Part shown: positions 21,510 to 30,677 of the stretch, one piece after another
Position numbering within the stretch: the stretch's first letter is position 1
How the letters are laid out: each line of letters starts with the position of its first letter
Assembly: GCA_021806125.1 (NCBI GenBank)
Contig: JAJZYC010000003.1
Coordinates: 1 to 32,926 of the forward strand
Reading direction: 5' to 3'
DNA length: 32,926 bases
Source of the DNA: a bacterium
GTDB lineage: Bacteria; SZUA-79; Acidulodesulfobacterales; Acidulodesulfobacteraceae
Program-made: the position numbers and the translations under genes
The notes under the pieces: model-generated
Database searches by the model: none
What the model was told of the DNA's origin: nothing
Seen by the model: the letters and a program-made list of their open reading frames with translations, nothing else

Positions 21510-22016
21510 TCAAAATCCTGCTATAACTATTATTATAAAACGCAAAACTATCAAGGAGAAAACGGCGGCGGCAAGGTCGTCGAGCATAATGCCTAATCCG
21601 CCCTTGACTTTTTTGTCGATTATTCCGATAGGAAAAGGTTTCAATATATCGAAGAAACGGAATAACGCCAGCCCGCATAACGCATATATAAAAAGGTGAA
21701 AAAAAGAAAAACGCATCCATAACAGCCCCGCCGCAACCGAAAGATATCCCAGCACTTCGTCTATTACGACAAAAGGCGGGTCGGCGATGCCCGATATTTT
21801 TTCCGCCTTGGACGAGAAATAAACCCCCGAAATAAATATAAAAAGGCAGAGCGCTAAATAATAAAAAGGATTTAAAAACCTTAACAGCAGTATATATAAT
21901 AAAAATGCCGCAACGGAACCGGCAGTACCAGGGCCGTATGGAAAAAACCCGGCATAAAAAAAGGAAGATATTAAAATAGAAATGTTTCGGATATCTAAAT
22001 TTTTATATTTTTTCAT
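21510..22016 (-). CDS. pgpA: Phosphatidylglycerophosphatase A
   Basis: Inner-membrane enzyme that dephosphorylates phosphatidylglycerol phosphate to phosphatidylglycerol. The 168-residue chain holds the family motifs FFPYGPGTAGSVAAFLL, DPPFVVIDEVLGY, FRFFDILKPFPIG and a late LDDLAAA, with several hydrophobic helices between them. Length is normal. It starts 3 bp after rodA and is followed by cinA, the usual neighbour. Confidence 0.9.
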   Translation of the reverse strand: MKKYKNLDIRNISILISSFFYAGFFPYGPGTAGSVAAFLLYILLLRFLNPFYYLALCLFIFISGVYFSSKAEKISGIADPPFVVIDEVLGYLSVAAGLLWMRFSFFHLFIYALCGLALFRFFDILKPFPIGIIDKKVKGGLGIMLDDLAAAVFSLIVLRFIIIVIAGF

Positions 22017-22019
22017 TTT

Positions 22020-23132
22020 TTAAGACTGAAATTTGTATCTTCTCATAGATATATTTAAAAGTATAGCCGCCGCCGACATATCGACCACTAGCGACGTCCC
22101 TCCGTAGCTGAAAAAAGGAAGCGGAACGCCCACGACCGGCAAAAGCCCTACCGTCATATACATATTTATTATAGCATGAAACGTAATAATGCCTAGGGCG
22201 CCTCCGCCTAGAAGAAATCCCTGCAGCTTTTTTGCCCTGTAAACTATTTTAAAGCCCCTTATTATTACAATAAAATATAGCGCTATAAGAACCAGCCCGC
22301 CTAAAAAACCAAACTGCTGCATAAACGTAGAAAATATAAAATCGGTGTGTTTCGCCGGCAAAAAATCTAAAGTGCTCTGAGAACCGTTACCGAACCCGTC
22401 TCCAAAAAACCTCCCCGCCCCGACCGCGATTTCCGACTGGATAATGTTATATCCGGCTCCCAGATAATCTTTGGCAGGATGTAAAAATATAAGTATTCTG
22501 CTTTTTTGATAGGGTTTTAACCTGAACCACAAAAGCGGACCGACGACCAGCGCAATTCCGGCAAGAACGGCCATAGAACTTTTTTTGATTCCGGCAAGAA
22601 AAACCATAATAAAACCGATAAATAAAACGATAAGCGCCGTACCTAAATCGGGCTCTTTTGCTATAAGCAGAACCGGTATGATAATTACTATAAAAGGAAC
22701 GATAAGCCCTTTAAGGGAATAGCCTTTTTTATTTTCATACGACGTAAAGTACTTGGCAAGGGCAAATATTAAGCCTATTTTCATGAGTTCGGACGGCTGG
22801 AACGAAAACATGCCCAGAGAAATCCACCTTGAGGCTCCGTGGGTAATTCTGCCCTTTAACAGTACGACCGTAATAAATATTAAAATAAAGCCGTAAATAT
22901 AATAGGCGGCTTCTATAAGCGTATTATAATCGATAGTTATTATTACGGACATTATAAAGAAAGATATTACAAACCATATAATCTGCTTTATTACGTAGGG
23001 GTCGAGGAAATCCTTGTGGTTTAAGCTCAAAGAACCGTAAAGATTTATAATGCCTATGACGGATATTAAAATAACCGTGAAAAACATTATAAAATCAAAA
23101 TTTTTAGCGTACTGATTATCCAATATTTTCAT
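22020..23132 (-). CDS. rodA: Peptidoglycan glycosyltransferase RodA (SEDS)
   Basis: SEDS-family polymerase that builds side-wall glycan strands with PBP2. The 370-residue polytopic protein shows GASRWISLGMFSFQPSELMK, FLPAKHTDFIFSTFMQQFG (containing the catalytic Asp context) and the C-terminal FSYGGTSLVVDMSAAAILLN. It starts one base after mrdA ends, so both proteins are made from one message in equal order of function. Confidence 0.96.
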   Translation of the reverse strand: MKILDNQYAKNFDFIMFFTVILISVIGIINLYGSLSLNHKDFLDPYVIKQIIWFVISFFIMSVIITIDYNTLIEAAYYIYGFILIFITVVLLKGRITHGASRWISLGMFSFQPSELMKIGLIFALAKYFTSYENKKGYSLKGLIVPFIVIIIPVLLIAKEPDLGTALIVLFIGFIMVFLAGIKKSSMAVLAGIALVVGPLLWFRLKPYQKSRILIFLHPAKDYLGAGYNIIQSEIAVGAGRFFGDGFGNGSQSTLDFLPAKHTDFIFSTFMQQFGFLGGLVLIALYFIVIIRGFKIVYRAKKLQGFLLGGGALGIITFHAIINMYMTVGLLPVVGVPLPFFSYGGTSLVVDMSAAAILLNISMRRYKFQS

Positions 23133-23133
23133 A

Positions 23134-25050
23134 TTAAAAACTCGTATATATAAAGCTCGGCAGTTTGCTTTTGTTTTTCCCGCCTTTTTTGCCTTTTTCG
23201 TTTTTTTTATGCAGAGGCGGCTTCCATAAGCCTTTTTGCTCTAAATATTTTTCGACGATTTTTTTAGCTATGACCGCCGCGTTCGCTCCGAGAAATCTTG
23301 CATGCATATCCAATACCACGACGGCTATTTTAGGGTCATTCAAAGGAGCAAATCCCACGAACCATGCATTATCGCGGTATTTTCTCGGTATATATTTTAT
23401 ATCGTAAATAGAATATGTTTTTGAAATAATCTGGGCTGTTCCGGTTTTACCGCAAAATTTTATGCCTTTTATTCTTGCGTTTATCGCCGTTCCGTAATTC
23501 TTGCTTACGACGCCGCAAAGACCCTTTTTAACGGCGTTAAGATATTTTTGTTTTATATTTATGCGGCGGACGAATTTGGGCTTCATTTCTTTCAATATCT
23601 TTCCGTTCCAAGACACTATCTTTTGCAAAAGAAACGGCCTGTAAAGATTTCCGCCGTTGGCTATAGCACTGTATGCCATCAAAAGCTGTATGGGAGACAC
23701 CAGGTCGTAACTCTGTCCTATGATTGCGGAAAGGGTTGAACCTTTATACCAACGGCTGTGATACCTTTTATAGACAAGCCGCTTGGTCGGTATGAATCCC
23801 GGATTTTCGTCTGGAAGGTCTATTCCGGTTTTCTCCCCCAAGCCTAACCTATGGGCGTAATCCGCAAGCTGATCTATGCCTATCCTGACCCCTATAGAAT
23901 AAAAATATGTATCCACGGATTCCGCAATCGCCCTGTAAAGGTTTACTTTAGAATTTTGATTCGGATTCCAGTTATAAAATACGGCATTACCCAATTTAAA
24001 AGTCGGACCGGAATAAATTTTTTCTTCGGGCGTGATGAGATGCAAAGACAAAGCAGCAAGAGAAGCAACCGCTTTAAAAGTCGAACCGGGGGCAAGAGCA
24101 TTCTGAATACCTTTGTTCTGCAAAGGATGTTCGTCGTTGTTTATAATTGAATCCCAGTGCTTTCTGCTTATGCCCTCCGAAAAATAAAAAGGATTAAAAG
24201 ACGGCGTAGATACCATAGCCAGAATCTTTCCGTTTTTGGGATTCACCGCGATTACTGCGCCCTCCCTTTTTTTCATAAGCTTGTACGCAAGTTTTTGCAG
24301 GGAAAAATCGAGCGTGGTATATAAATTCGCACCCATAACCGGCTTTTTGACGACTATATTGCCTATGGGTTCGCCTTTGGAATTCACGACGATTCTTTTT
24401 TCGCCGTCTTTGCCGTGCAGATATTTTTGATAGTAATACTCCAGTCCGGTTTCTCCTATAATATCGGACGAGTTAAGATAACCGTACTTTTTTTCTTTTA
24501 ACTCCGTCGAAGATACCGGCCCGACGTATCCGAAAATCTGGGCGCCCATTTTCCCAAATGGATAATGTCTTATAGGAATTTTTGCTATAAAAAAACCCTT
24601 CAGAAAGAGCTTGTTCACCTCAAACTTAGAAAGTTCTTTAATCGAAATATTGCGGATTAAAATAATAGGCTCGTAGGGAGGCAAAAATTCTTCTTTTTTT
24701 ACTTTTTGTAAAATCTTTCTATAGTTTTTATGCATTAAACCCGCAAGGAACTTGAACTCCGTTTTCTTTTTTTTTACGCGCGATAAAATAACGGCGATAT
24801 TAAACGAAGATTCGTTATCTACGAATATTTTACCGCTTTTAGAAAGTATATCGCCTCTAGGAGCGGTAAGATAAATTACTCTTGTAGCATTATCTTTCGC
24901 CAGTTTGTAATAGTAGCCGCCTTCGACAATCTGCAGATAAAAAAGCCGGACGATTAATATTGCAAGGAGTATCGTAACGATAACCGCAAGTAAATTAATC
25001 CTGTTTTTCTGCCCCTTTAATATTCCGTTTTCGTTATATTGAGACGACAT
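23134..25050 (-). CDS. mrdA: Penicillin-binding protein 2 (transpeptidase)
   Basis: Elongasome transpeptidase that cross-links side-wall peptidoglycan, paired with RodA. The 638-residue chain has one N-terminal membrane helix (about 18-40), the dimerisation domain with RGDILS, and the transpeptidase domain with catalytic Ser323 in STFK, SVD (378-380), and KTGTA (535-539). The middle motif is SxD instead of SxN, which is normal for PBP2. A lysine-rich tail (KKNEKGKKGGKNKSK) extends the C-terminus. The following rodA and the upstream mreBCD define the cell-shape cluster. Confidence 0.96.
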   Translation of the reverse strand: MSSQYNENGILKGQKNRINLLAVIVTILLAILIVRLFYLQIVEGGYYYKLAKDNATRVIYLTAPRGDILSKSGKIFVDNESSFNIAVILSRVKKKKTEFKFLAGLMHKNYRKILQKVKKEEFLPPYEPIILIRNISIKELSKFEVNKLFLKGFFIAKIPIRHYPFGKMGAQIFGYVGPVSSTELKEKKYGYLNSSDIIGETGLEYYYQKYLHGKDGEKRIVVNSKGEPIGNIVVKKPVMGANLYTTLDFSLQKLAYKLMKKREGAVIAVNPKNGKILAMVSTPSFNPFYFSEGISRKHWDSIINNDEHPLQNKGIQNALAPGSTFKAVASLAALSLHLITPEEKIYSGPTFKLGNAVFYNWNPNQNSKVNLYRAIAESVDTYFYSIGVRIGIDQLADYAHRLGLGEKTGIDLPDENPGFIPTKRLVYKRYHSRWYKGSTLSAIIGQSYDLVSPIQLLMAYSAIANGGNLYRPFLLQKIVSWNGKILKEMKPKFVRRINIKQKYLNAVKKGLCGVVSKNYGTAINARIKGIKFCGKTGTAQIISKTYSIYDIKYIPRKYRDNAWFVGFAPLNDPKIAVVVLDMHARFLGANAAVIAKKIVEKYLEQKGLWKPPLHKKNEKGKKGGKNKSKLPSFIYTSF

Positions 25051-25053
25051 ATT

Positions 25054-25836
25054 TTATCTGCATAGAATTTCCGACATCCGGTCGTGAATCAAACCGTTAG
25101 ATGCCAGTATCCTTTTTTTATAAATATCCAGAGGTTTTTTGCAAAAATCCGTAACCACGCCTCCGGCTTCTTTAATTATCAAACTTCCCGAAGCCATATC
25201 CCACGGGTTTAGATTAAGCTCCCAGTATCCGTCGAGAAATCCTGCGGCGACGTAACAGATATCTAAAACCGCCGAACCGAGCCGCCTTATGCCCCTCACG
25301 TCAACTGAAATATTCCTGAAATAGTCGAAATTATTATCGGGATTAATTTTTTTATCGTACGGAAAACCGGTTGACAGCAGGCATCTTTCGAATACGGCCG
25401 TTTTAGAAACGTTAATCTTTTTGCCGTTTAAATACGCTCCGCCGTTTTTAACGGCGGAAAACATCTCTTTTAAGACCGGATTATATGCGCATCCCATAAT
25501 TATTTCCGAATCTTTTTCCAGCGCTGCAGAAAAACAAAAAATAGGAAGTCCGTGGGCATAATTCGTCGTGCCGTCCAACGGATCTATAATCCATTTAAAT
25601 CCGGAATTATTAGAAATATTAAAGTTGTCTTCTTCGGCAAGAATAGAATGGGACGGAAACGCTTTTTTAATGCTGAGGACGGCATAACTCTGAGAGGCCG
25701 CGTCGGCTTCAGTAACTATATCGACAGGACCTTTATATTTTACGGTATGAGTTTTTCTAAAATTTTTAGAGATGATTTTTCCGCAATCTTTAGCAAGTTC
25801 GACCGCGAAATCTAAATAATTTTGTAAATCTTCCAT
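25054..25836 (-). CDS. suhB: Inositol monophosphatase family protein (SuhB-like)
   Basis: Mg-dependent sugar or inositol phosphatase, 260 residues. Metal-binding motifs are present in order: DIVTEADAASQ, ILAEEDN, IDPLDGTTNYAHGLPIF and WDMASGSLIIKEAGG. Length and order are typical of SuhB/IMPase. In E. coli SuhB also joins the rRNA antitermination complex, but nothing here tests that. Its place between the chaperone gene and mrdA, three bases before mrdA, is not usual for a shape cluster. Confidence 0.93.
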   Translation of the reverse strand: MEDLQNYLDFAVELAKDCGKIISKNFRKTHTVKYKGPVDIVTEADAASQSYAVLSIKKAFPSHSILAEEDNFNISNNSGFKWIIDPLDGTTNYAHGLPIFCFSAALEKDSEIIMGCAYNPVLKEMFSAVKNGGAYLNGKKINVSKTAVFERCLLSTGFPYDKKINPDNNFDYFRNISVDVRGIRRLGSAVLDICYVAAGFLDGYWELNLNPWDMASGSLIIKEAGGVVTDFCKKPLDIYKKRILASNGLIHDRMSEILCR

Positions 25837-25892
25837 ATTAAACTTCTTTACCGTTCATTTTTTTATAATAGCGCCAGTCAAATTAAATTAAA

Positions 25893-26939
25893 TCAATAGG
25901 GATGAAACGCCGATAACGCGCTTCTGTTAATTTTAACGTTCGATTTGGATTCTAAATAATCAACGTAATCATCAAGAAATTCCTGCTCTTTCTGAAAACC
26001 GTAAATCTCTTTTTCTTTTAACAATGCCTCTCCGCCGCCTTTAGTATTTGCATCGTAAACATATTCGGGAAAATAAACCTTTAATATTTTAATTGCGGCA
26101 TACCCTGATTTCACCGGAAAAACCCCAGATACAACCTCGCCCTGCCCCGTAGAAAATATAGATTTAAGTATGCTTCCGCTTATGGAATATTTTTTGAAAT
26201 AAGCCGATTTTACGAGGTCTATCTCCGAAAAAAGAGGAACTTTCCTAACCGTTCCGCCGTATTTTTTTGCCTGTCCGCTAAAGTCTTTATTATAGATGAC
26301 CGCTTTCTTAAGAAAACCGCCTGCTTTGTTTTTCGAGCCGAAAACCGCTATTTCAAAAGAAACGGATTTATTTTTAATTTTATAGTCGTTTAAAAATTGA
26401 ACGTCGGCTATGCTGAAAGATTCGCCTATTATTCTTCTTATATAACCCCTTATTATTTGGGCTTTATATTTTTTTTCAAAACTTGCTGGAGTAGTATGGT
26501 TGGAAAGGAGAATGTTTTTAAACAATCTGTTGCTGAATTTTCCGTCTTTTTGAAACTCTTGAAAAGATGCTATATTACGCGCTATAAATCCGTCGGAAAC
26601 ATTTATTCCGAATACGTCTTTTTTCGATTCCAAAACTCTGTCGGCAATTAAAGACGAGAGAGCGGAACCGGTTAAATCCAATTCGCTTAATTCTTTTTGG
26701 TTTAATTTTTTTCCATAAAGTTTCTCGTATTCATTTTCAAGCTTTCCGTAATACCTGCTTAACTCGTTTAAAGATATTCTCTTTCCGGCTACCGTGGCGG
26801 CATCCTGAGGCGAAACCCCTCTTCCTACGCCCAAAATATATGGAAGAAAACTAAAGCCTACGATAAATAAAAGTCCTACAAGTATTGTAATAATTTTACC
26901 TGCGGTATGTGCATAAAATCTTCTTAAGAAATCAAGCAT
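25893..26939 (-). CDS. PpiD/SurA-like membrane-anchored periplasmic chaperone
   Basis: A 348-residue protein with an N-terminal membrane anchor (MLDFLRRFYAHTAGKIITIL, then VGLLFIVGFSF), the layout of PpiD, followed by a SurA_N-like helical chaperone domain (VAGKRISLNELSRYYGKLEN, GSALSSLIADRVLESKKDVF). The C-terminal part keeps fragments reminiscent of a rotamase fold (FSTGQGEVVSGVFPVKSGYA) but is far shorter than PpiD (about 620 residues), so isomerase activity is doubtful. It probably helps exported proteins fold or leave the translocon. It has its own likely promoter, AAGGAG before the start, and lies between mreD and suhB. Confidence 0.72.
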   Translation of the reverse strand: MLDFLRRFYAHTAGKIITILVGLLFIVGFSFLPYILGVGRGVSPQDAATVAGKRISLNELSRYYGKLENEYEKLYGKKLNQKELSELDLTGSALSSLIADRVLESKKDVFGINVSDGFIARNIASFQEFQKDGKFSNRLFKNILLSNHTTPASFEKKYKAQIIRGYIRRIIGESFSIADVQFLNDYKIKNKSVSFEIAVFGSKNKAGGFLKKAVIYNKDFSGQAKKYGGTVRKVPLFSEIDLVKSAYFKKYSISGSILKSIFSTGQGEVVSGVFPVKSGYAAIKILKVYFPEYVYDANTKGGGEALLKEKEIYGFQKEQEFLDDYVDYLESKSNVKINRSALSAFHPY

Positions 26940-26991
26940 AATTTTTTAAAGCTCCTTAAATAATTTTAATATTTTATTCCTGTTGCATTAT

Positions 26992-27020
26992 ATTTTATAT
27001 TCAGGCTGAAATTTATGCAA
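26992..27020 (-). promoter_or_regulatory. Putative promoter of the PpiD-like chaperone gene
   Basis: TTGCAT (27015-27020), 17 nt, TAAAAT (26992-26997) on the minus strand, in the 96-bp gap after mreD. It would serve the chaperone, suhB, mrdA, rodA and pgpA. Match 4 of 6 and 5 of 6. Confidence 0.4.
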
Positions 27021-27035
27021 ATATTTTCTTCTAAT

Positions 27036-27578
27036 TTATAAATATATTATTTTATTCTTTTTTAAAAAATTTTTATATCCTGCTTTTTTAAAAAAGAAAA
27101 ATACCGCGGGGGTAAAAAGAGCGGTCGAAACGGACACGGGGAAACCGTAGAAAAGGAAAAAATCCCAATATAAAAAATGCATGCCGTAGTAATAAAAGAC
27201 AATCAGAAAAAGCGCGAGATAGTAAACCGACGAGGCGATAAATGCTGATAGTATCTCGGTAACCGCATTGTCGTAAGGAATCTTGCGCCATAAAATATAT
27301 GAAACAACATAGGACAGCGTTCCTATAAATCCGAAAACGGAAGGATTTAAAGGCGTCATAGAACCGTATATATAAAATAATATATAGGTCGTAAGCCATC
27401 CGGGATATAGGTCTAAATATGCAGATATATATACTAAACCGGCTATAGCGAGATTGGGAAATATATAGAAACCGCCGGAACTGAAATTATCGTTAAAAAT
27501 TAGGGACAATATCATTAAAAACAAGAATAAACATATTGTGTAAATATATTTGTATATATTATTTCTCGACGAGGACAT
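27036..27578 (-). CDS. mreD: Rod shape-determining protein MreD
   Basis: Integral membrane subunit of the elongasome, 180 residues with about five hydrophobic helices and few polar loops (FPNLAIAGLVYISAYLDLYP, TPLNPSVFGFIGTLSYVVSY). MreD sequences are poorly conserved; its place after mreC, overlapping by 20 nt, gives the name. Confidence 0.85.
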   Translation of the reverse strand: MSSSRNNIYKYIYTICLFLFLMILSLIFNDNFSSGGFYIFPNLAIAGLVYISAYLDLYPGWLTTYILFYIYGSMTPLNPSVFGFIGTLSYVVSYILWRKIPYDNAVTEILSAFIASSVYYLALFLIVFYYYGMHFLYWDFFLFYGFPVSVSTALFTPAVFFFFKKAGYKNFLKKNKIIYL

Positions 27579-28383
27579 ATTTGCCGTTAAATAAATTTTT
27601 ATATGGGACTATGGTTACGCGCTGAAATATATTATAGCTTTTTTTTCTTATAAGGACTACCCTGCCTACATATATGCCTGGAGTAAAAACGCCTCCCAGC
27701 CCTGACGTCAAAATTTTATCTCCTTTATCTATTTTTTTGGAATTGAATACGAATCTCATCTTGAGATAACCGTTCCCTATTCCCTGCGCTATGCCCATAG
27801 TTCCGGTATTAGCATCTATTACCGAAAAAACGCATTTCGGATTGGTAACAGGAATAACTCTGGAACGATGGCGTCCCGCATAAACGACCCGGCCTACCAC
27901 TCCCCCGTACGAAATAACACCGTCTCCGTTCTCGATTCCGTCTTTAGCGCCTTTATTTATATAGAGACTATAAAACCAGTCTTCTATCCCGTGAAGCAGA
28001 ACGGCGGCGGGAATCGACTTTTTATTTATGGAGTTTTTTAAAAATAGGACGGCTTTTAAGTTCCTATTTTCTATATCGTAGGCCTTATAAAGGTTCAGCT
28101 TAAATTTTATCTTCTTTAATTCCGACTTAAGCTTCTTATTTTGCTCCTTAACGGATACAAGGTCTATATAATTTTTATAAAGTTTTTCGGAAATTCCGAC
28201 CGGATAATCTACGGCTTTATAAATTGAATATACTGAATCGCTTATAAAATCAGAAAATAAACCTCCGAATTTAAATCCGTTCGCGGAAAGTATATAAATC
28301 GAGGCTGATATTGCTATGATTATAAGAAGAACTATTGCGTCCTTGTGTTTTTTAAGCTTTAACTTTTTAATAAATTTTCCCAC
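27559..28383 (-). CDS. mreC: Rod shape-determining protein MreC
   Basis: Bitopic elongasome scaffold that links MreB to PBP2 in the periplasm, 274 residues. A basic N-terminus and one membrane helix (about 17-40) are followed by a coiled coil (VKEQNKKLKSELKKIKFKLN, about 75-105) and the beta domain with INKGAKDGIENGDGVIS and VVGRVVYAGRHRSRV. The start codon is GTG (28383) without a clear SD; it follows mreB by 22 nt. Confidence 0.93.
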   Translation of the reverse strand: MGKFIKKLKLKKHKDAIVLLIIIAISASIYILSANGFKFGGLFSDFISDSVYSIYKAVDYPVGISEKLYKNYIDLVSVKEQNKKLKSELKKIKFKLNLYKAYDIENRNLKAVLFLKNSINKKSIPAAVLLHGIEDWFYSLYINKGAKDGIENGDGVISYGGVVGRVVYAGRHRSRVIPVTNPKCVFSVIDANTGTMGIAQGIGNGYLKMRFVFNSKKIDKGDKILTSGLGGVFTPGIYVGRVVLIRKKSYNIFQRVTIVPYKNLFNGKYVLVEK

Positions 28384-28405
28384 AACGATTAAATAATTAC
28401 GGGGG

Positions 28406-29443
28406 TTAATTCTCGAGCATTATATCTTTCAGGACGTTAATTTCGCTCAATGCCTTGCCTGCTCCGCGAACCACGCAGGTCAGAGGATCGTCCGCTATGA
28501 TGACCGGAAGTTCGGTATGTTCCCTGATGAGAACGTCTATATTTTTCAAAAGAGCTCCGCCACCCGCAAGCACTATTCCTCTATCGACGATATCGGAGGA
28601 AAGCTCCGGCGGAATTTTTTCTAACGTAGTTTTTATTGCATCGACTATTTGCGCCGCAGGTTCCGATATAGCCTCCAAAACTTCGGAAGAAGTTATTTCG
28701 ATAATTTTAGGTATCCCGCTTACAAGGTCTCTTCCTTTAATATTCATTTTTGATTCTTCTTCAACCGGATAAACGGTGCCTATAGTCATTTTGACAAGCT
28801 CAGCCGTTCTGTCGCCTATGAGAAGATTATACTTTTTCTTTATGTATTGAATTATGGCGTCGTCGATTTTATCTCCGCCTACCCTGAGAGATTTGGCAAA
28901 AACTATGCCAGACATAGAAATCACCGCCACTTCGGTAGTTCCTCCTCCTATATCGACTATCATATTTCCGGCGGCTTCGGTAATGGGAAGTCCCGCGCCT
29001 ATCGCAGCGGCTACGGGCTCTTCTATCAGGTAAACTACTCTAGCTCCCGCCGCTTCGGCCGATTCTCTTACCGCCCTTCTTTCCACGGCTGTAATGCCGG
29101 ACGGAATCGCAACGATAATTCGCGGCCTTATCATAGTTTTTCTATTATGGATTTTTCTTATAAAATATTTCAGCATCGCCTCTACGACTTCGAAGTCCGC
29201 TATGACACCGTCTTTCATAGGTCTTATGGCAGATATATTGCCTGGTGTCCTACCCAGCATTTTCTTAGCGTCTTTTCCTACGGCAAGAATTTTTTTATCC
29301 CCGCGCAGGTCTATGTGGACAGCAACCACCGAAGGCTCGTTGGAAACAATACCTTTATCCTTAACGTAAATAAGGGTGTTTGCCGTCCCAAGATCTACGG
29401 CAAGGTCGTTGCTGAACAAACCGATTAAACTATCTACAAACAT
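28406..29443 (-). CDS. mreB: Actin-like cell-shape protein MreB
   Basis: Actin homologue that forms membrane filaments guiding side-wall synthesis; 345 residues. The phosphate 1 motif DLGTANTLIYVKDKGIV, the phosphate 2 motif MIVDIGGGTTEVAVIS and the adenosine motif GIVLAGGGALLKNID are all present. AAGGAG lies 9 nt before the ATG. First gene of the mreBCD block. Confidence 0.98.
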   Translation of the reverse strand: MFVDSLIGLFSNDLAVDLGTANTLIYVKDKGIVSNEPSVVAVHIDLRGDKKILAVGKDAKKMLGRTPGNISAIRPMKDGVIADFEVVEAMLKYFIRKIHNRKTMIRPRIIVAIPSGITAVERRAVRESAEAAGARVVYLIEEPVAAAIGAGLPITEAAGNMIVDIGGGTTEVAVISMSGIVFAKSLRVGGDKIDDAIIQYIKKKYNLLIGDRTAELVKMTIGTVYPVEEESKMNIKGRDLVSGIPKIIEITSSEVLEAISEPAAQIVDAIKTTLEKIPPELSSDIVDRGIVLAGGGALLKNIDVLIREHTELPVIIADDPLTCVVRGAGKALSEINVLKDIMLEN

Positions 29444-29519
29444 AATAAAATATCTCCTTATATATCAACCTAAAAAATAAAACATGCATTGAGTTAAATA
29501 TAAATGTTATAATATATTG

Positions 29520-29548
29520 ATTATTTTAGCAACTAAAACTTTAATCAA
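29520..29548 (-). promoter_or_regulatory. Possible mreB promoter
   Basis: TTGATT (29543-29548), 17 nt, AATAAT (29520-29525) on the minus strand. A second option pairs TTGCTA (29527-29532) with TATAAC (29506-29511) at a short 15-nt spacing. Both lie in the 110-bp gap upstream of mreB; the exact site is uncertain. Confidence 0.3.
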
Positions 29549-29553
29549 GCGTT

Positions 29554-30543
29554 TTAAGCTTCGTCCTCGGCCGCTCCAGCGAAAAATATTCTGGGGTTAA
29601 GCATATATCTGTCTAACGGCTTTGAATACTGGCTCCACAGGGTATTATTATTATCCATAAAATCGGCAAACTGATTTTCTTTCGAATCCATATTGTCTAT
29701 ATAATGCAGGAGAAAAGCCTCGGGCGTTTTAGGCCTTTTAGGTGAACCGTATTCCAGTTCTCCGTGATGCGATATTATGGAATGAAGCAGGAGTAGTTTT
29801 AAATTTTCCGGAAAACCGGGAATTTCTGCTATTTTTTTATTTACGGCTTCCGCGCCTAGAACTATATGTCCTATAAGCCTTCCTTCATCGGAATATTCCG
29901 TAACGTTGTTCTTAATTCTCAGCTCTTCGGTTTTTCCTACATCGTGAAGAAAAATAGAGGATAAAAGAATATCCTTTATTACATACCGGCTGTAGTGCCC
30001 GGAAAGAAAAACGCCTATTTTTATCATGCTGAGAGTGTGTTCCAGTAATCCGCCTATATAGGCATGATGTATCGATTTTGCGGCAGGCAGAGTTTTTAAC
30101 AGTTTTATATAAGTTTCATCCTCAAAAAATTTATCGGTAAGTTTTACGATATATTCATCTGTCAAGTTTTCTTTTAAAATAGATTTAAGCTCTTGAAACA
30201 TAGATTCTACATCGTTTTTGGAAGATTTACAGAATAACGCCATTGCATCGGGGCCAAGCATGCCGTATTCGACTTTTTCTATTTCGGAAATGCCGAGCTG
30301 TAATTCGTTCTGAAAAATAGAAGTTTTAGACTTCACCCTTACAAGGTCTCCCGTGTCGAACAAAGGGGCTAATTTTTCTGCGTTATCCCATATGTAGCCT
30401 TTTATTTCTCCGGTTTTATCGGATAATTTTAAATAAACGTAAGGTTTTCCTGTTTTTCCGGTAGCCTGCGATTTGCTTTTAACAAGAAATATCGAATCTA
30501 CTTTTTGATTTTCCTTTATATCCGAAATTAAAATTTTTTCCAT
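29554..30543 (-). CDS. HD-domain 3'-5' exoribonuclease, YhaM-like
   Basis: A 329-residue protein with two parts: an N-terminal OB fold (KPYVYLKLSDKTGEIKGYIW, about 34-52) and an HD phosphohydrolase domain with HH (159-160), HAYIGGLLEHT, the metal pair FLHDVGK (His200, Asp201) and IISHHGELEYGSP. This is the order of YhaM (CBF1), a 3'-5' exoribonuclease that trims short RNAs in Bacillus. No RNA substrate is known here. There is no clear ribosome-binding site at the ATG. It precedes mreB and follows the TatD fusion gene. Confidence 0.87.
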   Translation of the reverse strand: MEKILISDIKENQKVDSIFLVKSKSQATGKTGKPYVYLKLSDKTGEIKGYIWDNAEKLAPLFDTGDLVRVKSKTSIFQNELQLGISEIEKVEYGMLGPDAMALFCKSSKNDVESMFQELKSILKENLTDEYIVKLTDKFFEDETYIKLLKTLPAAKSIHHAYIGGLLEHTLSMIKIGVFLSGHYSRYVIKDILLSSIFLHDVGKTEELRIKNNVTEYSDEGRLIGHIVLGAEAVNKKIAEIPGFPENLKLLLLHSIISHHGELEYGSPKRPKTPEAFLLHYIDNMDSKENQFADFMDNNNTLWSQYSKPLDRYMLNPRIFFAGAAEDEA

Positions 30544-30640
30544 ATATGGTTTTTTTATAGGTTTATATTAACAAAACAGCGTTAAAAAATCAAACGGGAT
30601 TACTAACACAAATTAATCCGCATCATTAAATTTTATTTAT

Positions 30641-30663
30641 CACCCCGTCAGCCTTACGGGGTG
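30641..30663. repeat. Hairpin related to repeat family 1, after the TatD fusion gene
   Basis: CACCCCGT and ACGGGGTG form a perfect 8-bp stem around CAGCCTT. The CACCCCGTCAGCC half matches the core of repeat family 1, so this may be a shortened copy. It sits 15 nt past the tatD stop; no T run follows on the minus strand, so it is at most a weak terminator. Confidence 0.55.
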
Positions 30664-30677
30664 ATTGTTTCCTAAAA

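Noticed and set aside
30641..30663. Strong terminator after the TatD fusion gene
   Set aside because: The stem is good but no T tract follows it on the minus strand.
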